This document shows, piece by piece, positions 16,976 to 20,708 of a stretch of 20,708 bases of DNA. Below the pieces are notes generated by a model that ran no database searches, was not told the DNA's origin, and worked only from the letters and a program-made list of their open reading frames with translations. Numbering within the stretch: the first letter of the stretch is position 1; the number at the start of each line of letters is the position of its first letter. The DNA comes from Botryllus schlosseri (taxonomy: Eukaryota > Chordata > Ascidiacea > Stolidobranchia > Styelidae): assembly GCA_000444245.1 (NCBI GenBank), contig ATSW01000203.1, positions 1 through 20,708 of the forward strand. The letters are read 5' to 3'. A program made the translations under genes and the position numbers.

Positions 16976-17505
16976 GTCCGGCTCCGATCGTATCAAGAAA
17001 AAGTACTGATCCGGCTCCGGCCAAAAATGAAAAAGTCCTGCCGGAAATCCGACTCAACAATGTACGGTGGTTTCGTGAATTTAAAAATATGGCTCGTTTC
17101 TTTTCGCACTGGCTTGTCGGTTATTTGCGTGTTGTTGGTTGGTAGTTATTTAGTTACAAACGTCATTCTTATCCATAAAGATTCTCGCCTTATCAAAAAA
17201 GTACTGATCCGGCTCCGGCCGTATCAGAAAAAGTACTGATCCGGCTCCGATCCGGTCTGGCCAAAATCCGGTCGGATATCCAATCCGGCTCCGGTCCATG
17301 CCCCGCACTAACAGCTATACGTTATCGTTCTGCCCTTGCATGACATTGTTGAAGCTAAATCGAACGGAGCAAACTACGTTTCTCATCACTCATCAGCTCT
17401 ATATGAAATGTCGGTCTTGAAATTAGGAGTGACATTGTAGAGTACGTCAGAGCAAATATATCCACTGTGTCTTTTAATAGCACATTAGTGAAAAGGTCCT
17501 TTAAA

Positions 17506-17861
17506 TAGGGTTATCATACGTCATCCTTCAGAAGGATTTGTCCTCCTCTTTGAAGAAATGTTCTCCCTTAGCCCAAAGCTCTTCGTTTTTAGCCTAAAAT
17601 ACCCTAAGTGACCACGAAAGACAACGGGTTACGCGGGAGTCAAATCTGAAAATGACTTTTTATTTTACTTTAATATTCAGTCAACATTGCATACTAATAT
17701 GAGGTGAAAGTGGGTATTTCGGGAGTCAAATCGGGAAAAAATACCTTTTTGTAGTCAACTCAATGAAATTGGTTGCGTAAATATGGTTTTCTATTCCGCT
17801 TCGGTAACTTTTGGAGCCTGTGAAAAGTGTCCTCCTTTCCAAATCTCAAAGTATAACCCTA
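17506..17861. mobile_element. hAT-type MITE, 356 bp, relative of 1166-1345
   Basis: It starts TAGGGTTATCATACGTC and ends AGTATAACCCTA. CTTTAAA flanks both sides (7 bp, 17499-17505 and 17862-17868). It keeps the GTCCTC-type subterminal blocks (TTGTCCTCCTCTTTGAAG, GTGTCCTCCTTT) of the smaller copy but has an additional unrelated interior. No coding capacity. Confidence 0.8.
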
Positions 17862-17869
17862 CTTTAAAT

Positions 17870-18176
17870 CAAATTAGACAAGACAATTATAGGATGCAGA
17901 TAAGCGTAAGCATCATATCTCATCGTCCATGGTGAATGATTCGCGTACGCAGTGGGAGCCACGCAGTTCGCGAGCAGGCTTAATCATCCAATTTGCCAGC
18001 TTGTTCACTCTTAGCGAAACGACTGTGTATTCCCACCTGTGTATCACCCCTTATATACGTATGTGAATATACAGTATACACCCATGGTACACGAAACCAG
18101 AACCTAGCTCAGACTTATACCGCGGTATAAATCGAGTACATTTCAATCCAAATTTTCCATGTACGTAACGTATGTA
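17870..18176. other. No feature recognised
   Basis: Spacer between two transposons with short frames only. TATACGTATGTGAATATAC and GTACGTAACGTATGTAC are short near-palindromes without further context. Confidence 0.4.
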
Positions 18177-18874
18177 CGGATTGGATATCAGGCCGGATTT
18201 TTTCAATTTTGGCCGGAGCCGGATCAGTACTTTTTCTGACACGGCCGGAGATGGATCAGTACTTTTTTGATCCGGCCAGAATATTTATTGATAAGCATGA
18301 CTTTTTTAACGAAATAACTACCAGCCAACCAACCACAAGCAAGTAACCGCCAAGCCAGTACGAAAATAAACGAGCCATATTTGTAAATTCACGGAACCAT
18401 CACCGTACCGTGTAGGCTGTAGGGCAGTGGTTCCCGGCCTGTGGTACGCGTACCACTAGTGGTACGCGAAGGTCTTCCAGGTGGTACGCGAGTAGATTTT
18501 TTTTCGACCGAAAGGAGTTACTAGTTCAGGTAAGGTTGATTTTGAGTTTTTTTGAAGCCGTCATCTCACGCTATTCCCATCAGCTGCTAATTTTCCCTTA
18601 TACGTGGGAATGCGAGCAAGGATTTTCATCCCTGATGACTATCAAATCGAAGAAACGAAACCGACTTGTTGCGCCCATACATGACTTTCGATGCTCTGTA
18701 AGCAAACGTATACCACGCATCGCCAAGGTAGTGGAAAATTAACAAATGCAGCAATCGCATTAATAAAATGACTTTTGAATGTGTGTTGATATTTCATTAT
18801 CTTGTTCTTCTTGTGACTGGTGTTGAAAAAACAATTCCATACATCCCATCAACCCTGGGTGATAATGCCTAGTT

Positions 18875-20111
18875 CAGGGGTGTCAAACTCAAATTGAATC
18901 GCGGGCCGGATCGAAGTAATGAAATCGCTCGAGGGCCGAACCAGTCAACGGAATCCAAAATGTTGCCTCGTGCCATTGCTTCTCGCTGGAATACTTTATT
19001 ATCAATCATATATAGATAATATACAGATCGTAGGGGTTTCATTCTAGCGAGTCGCAACACCATTATTTGCGAGCAATCAAATTGGCGAAAATACGATGTT
19101 TGTCCGGTTGGATACAATGGCATTACCGGCGATACAAGTAGACATATTTCAGTGTTCCCTACCTAAGGCCGTAAGAGGGAATTCGTGCGGCCGTAGACAT
19201 GCAATTCGGATTTACGAATTGACTCCCGATTTCTTGAAAGATTTTAATTGATCTTAAAATATTCTTCGCGCTGGGCGCGATTCAATGCGACTACATTTTT
19301 CGATTTTAATATAGTAGCACCCTTTGCAATCAGAGCCCCACAATACAGCTGCGAACATCAATGGAAAATGATGCGCCTCACATGGAAATATCAGCTCGGA
19401 ATCGTGTGCTCCTCACTATACTAAAAATCCTAATGGGAGGTCAAGAAATAACTGCTTGTTACAAAGTTACTAATACCAATTGGCCCACCCGAAGATGCAT
19501 CATAATTTATAACTTGCGTTAAATTTTCGAAAACACCCCTACATCAACTCTATACCAGTGAATCTGATCACACGGGATGAGAAAGGATAAATGTTTGATG
19601 GTAATATGTAAAACTATTAATATCAATGACGAAATTCATTGGTGAATCTGATTTTTTTTCGCGCTTCGCGCGACTATGAGCACTTCCATCCTTAACATTA
19701 CCAGTGACCACTCGCGATTTTGGTGCGCATAGTAAGCCTACCATTAAATAGATTAGTCCGGAGTTTACCAGAAATGGACATAAACACCTTAACCTGGGTA
19801 TTTGGCGTCCAGCTCGTTCATTACGACTATGCCCTGGAATGCGGCCGTAGGCAACACGAGTAGTCGAAATGTGAATGGCAAAACAGTTGGCCACCCCTGC
19901 TTTAGTCATAATCTGGCGTCATCCCTGCATATGCGTTGTGATGAATTCAAGATATTTAACTGTCAACGCGGACTTTGTAATTTGGTTTATTACAGTGGAT
20001 GTGATGGATAATATAATCTTTTTTCAATGTACTCAGAATTGCTATGCGGGCCTATTAAAATCGTCTGGCGGGCCGGATACGGCCCACGGGCCATTATTTT
20101 TGACATCCCTG
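18875..20111. mobile_element. hAT element with CAGGGGTGTCA ends nested in the CAGTGGTTCCC element
   Basis: It starts CAGGGGTGTCAAACTC with GCGGGCCGGAT soon after, and ends GCGGGCCGGAT...TTGACATCCCTG, the common hAT terminus with subterminal GGGCCGG motifs. The flanks share CCTAGTT (7 bp; GCCTAGTT on the left, CCTAGTTT on the right). The 1.24-kb interior has no recognised transposase. It includes further terminus-like pieces, CAGTGTTCCCTACC at about 19152 and GTTGGCCACCCCTG at 19886-19899. Confidence 0.85.
19568..19899 (-). mobile_element. Possible further hAT end fragment inside 18875-20111
   Basis: GTTGGCCACCCCTG at 19886-19899 is the complement of CAGGGGTGGCCAAC, another familiar hAT terminus. 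I found no matching left end or target duplication, so only one end is supported; the left limit given is arbitrary. A minus-strand frame over it reads RIPGHSRNERAG, superficially like an RNase H motif of LINEs, but the surroundings do not support this. Confidence 0.35.
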
Positions 20112-20404
20112 CCTAGTTTATTACAATTTGTTAATACACCTCGCATAGGTCAAATACGCGAGTATGACGTCATAAATGGTGGAAACGCGCGTAACTTATA
20201 TAGATGGTACGCGAGCACTGCATAAAACCTCAAAATGGTACGAGGGTGGAAAAAGGTTGGGAACCACTGCTGTAGGGCGATGCATGGACCGGAGCCGGAT
20301 TGGATATCCGGCCGGACTTTTTCATTTTTGGCCGGAGCCGGATCAGTACTTTTCCTGATACGACCGGAATCGGACCAGAGAATTTGTCGATCCTCTCCGC
20401 ACTA

Positions 20405-20708
20405 CAATGTATATGCAATATGCATGTCCTTTGGGATGAAATGGAAAATTCAAACGTGTGAGTTGCTACTTGTACGAGCTGAACCCATAATTGTGAGTCT
20501 CCTATTTGACGAGCTCTAACAGCTAGCTACCAAGCGACTACACACAATACACATGAACACGGACAAAAGTTCTTCTTATCAGATTTTGTTAGATTGTGAC
20601 GGCTAATTTGCACTTTATGCTGCAAACGACAGGGTGGATTGATAAAATGCACGTTCCTATCTTATTTCTTCGAAAACATCATGAACAAGACATCTAATGC
20701 GTTCAAAC
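20405..20708. other. No feature recognised
   Basis: The flank after the transposon block contains only short frames and no repeat or signal I can name. Confidence 0.4.

Larger units (their letters stand above)
15469..17310 (+). mobile_element. hAT element of TAGTG type, copy 1, with nested insertion; perfect 8-bp target duplication
   Basis: It starts TAGTGCGGAG and ends CCCCGCACTA. ACAGCTAT flanks both sides exactly (15461-15468 and 17311-17318). The termini and an 8-bp duplication fit hAT. Inside the right half are repeated GATCCGGCTCCGG units with AAAAAGTACT spacers, at about 16976, 17007, 17204, 17238 and 17282. It lacks any recognisable transposase, sits in the Penelope-like fossil, and carries the CAATG element at 15506-16975. 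Confidence 0.9.
18425..20269. mobile_element. hAT element with CAGTGGTTCCC ends, perfect 8-bp target duplication
   Basis: It starts CAGTGGTTCCCGGCCT and ends AGGTTGGGAACCACTG (14 of 16 inverted match). CTGTAGGG flanks both sides exactly (18417-18424 and 20270-20277). Near both ends it has GGTACGCG repeats; the left one forms the palindrome TGGTACGCGTACCA. It interrupts copy 2 of the TAGTG element and is itself interrupted by 18875-20111. Without that insert it is about 600 bp. The 68-codon frame at 18536-18742 lacks a known domain. Confidence 0.9.
18177..20404 (-). mobile_element. TAGTG-type hAT element, copy 2, reversed and split by nested insertions
   Basis: Two pieces, 18177-18424 and 20278-20404, match copy 1 in reverse. 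They share TAGTGCGGAG-type ends (CTCCGCACTA at 20395-20404), GATCCGGCTCCGG units and the interior block AAATATGGCTCGTTT (complement at 18371-18385). An end-like segment TAGGGCGATGCATGGACC at 20273 resembles the right terminus of copy 1. The 18177 edge has no terminus and looks truncated. The gap between the pieces is exactly the CAGTGGTTCCC element. Confidence 0.8.

Noticed and set aside
16689-17239. Three overlapping plus-strand frames of 89-118 codons
   Set aside because: They lie over hAT termini and the GATCCGGCTCCGG repeat array; the proteins only reflect the repeat sequence.
19568-19909. RIPGHSRNERAG as an RNase H remnant of a LINE
   Set aside because: Only a dozen residues are similar, neighbouring RNase H or RT motifs are absent, and the stretch overlaps a hAT end.
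1-20708. CRISPR array, bacterial operon, rRNA gene or functional tRNA
   Set aside because: No regular direct repeats with spacers, no prokaryotic gene layout, and the only tRNA-like sequences are degenerate or SINE heads.

Overview
Eukaryotic (animal) DNA: moderately AT-rich, one clear spliced protein-coding gene with GT-AG introns, and an unusually dense set of transposable elements. Several introns are only 60-66 bp. The gene product is a secreted protein of metazoan type (signal peptide, cysteine-rich modules, von Willebrand factor A domain). Together with hAT miniature elements, tRNA-derived SINEs and a Penelope-like retroelement fossil, this suggests a compact-intron invertebrate. A marine deuterostome such as a tunicate is possible, but the sequence alone does not settle it. 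There are no bacterial operons, no CRISPR array and no recognisable rRNA gene.

Layout. 1-8735 is mostly gene-poor. It holds a 180-bp hAT MITE with a perfect 8-bp target duplication (1166-1345), two hAT elements of one family in opposite orientation (1675-2234 and 3812-4087), a tandem pair of SINE tails, one with its tRNA-like head (6861-7061 and 7081-7647), and a few weak orphan reading frames. 8736-13632 is the main gene: a TATA box, then 11 exons whose phases join without conflict into a predicted 587-residue secreted protein. The protein reads signal peptide, short linker, two tandem six-cysteine modules, a vWA domain with a degenerate metal site and a strongly basic segment, and a proline-containing tail. 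Two introns carry SINE or tRNA-like remnants. 13633-14660 shows nothing clear.

14660-20404 is a transposon graveyard with a readable order of insertion. A broken Penelope-like reverse transcriptase (minus strand) was hit by a TAGTG-type hAT element (15469-17310, perfect 8-bp target duplication). That element was itself hit by a CAATG-type hAT element (15506-16975, 7/8 target duplication). A 356-bp relative of the first MITE lies at 17506-17861. A second copy of the TAGTG element (about 18177-20404, reversed) was split by a CAGTGGTTCCC hAT element (18425-20269, perfect 8-bp duplication), which was split in turn by a CAGGGGTGTCA hAT element (18875-20111). None of these hAT copies shows a recognisable transposase, so all appear non-autonomous.

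The most promising items are the intron-bounded duplicated six-cysteine modules fused to a vWA domain with a damaged MIDAS, and the TAGTG hAT family with internal GATCCGGCTCCGG repeats, whose two copies allow the nesting to be dated against each other.
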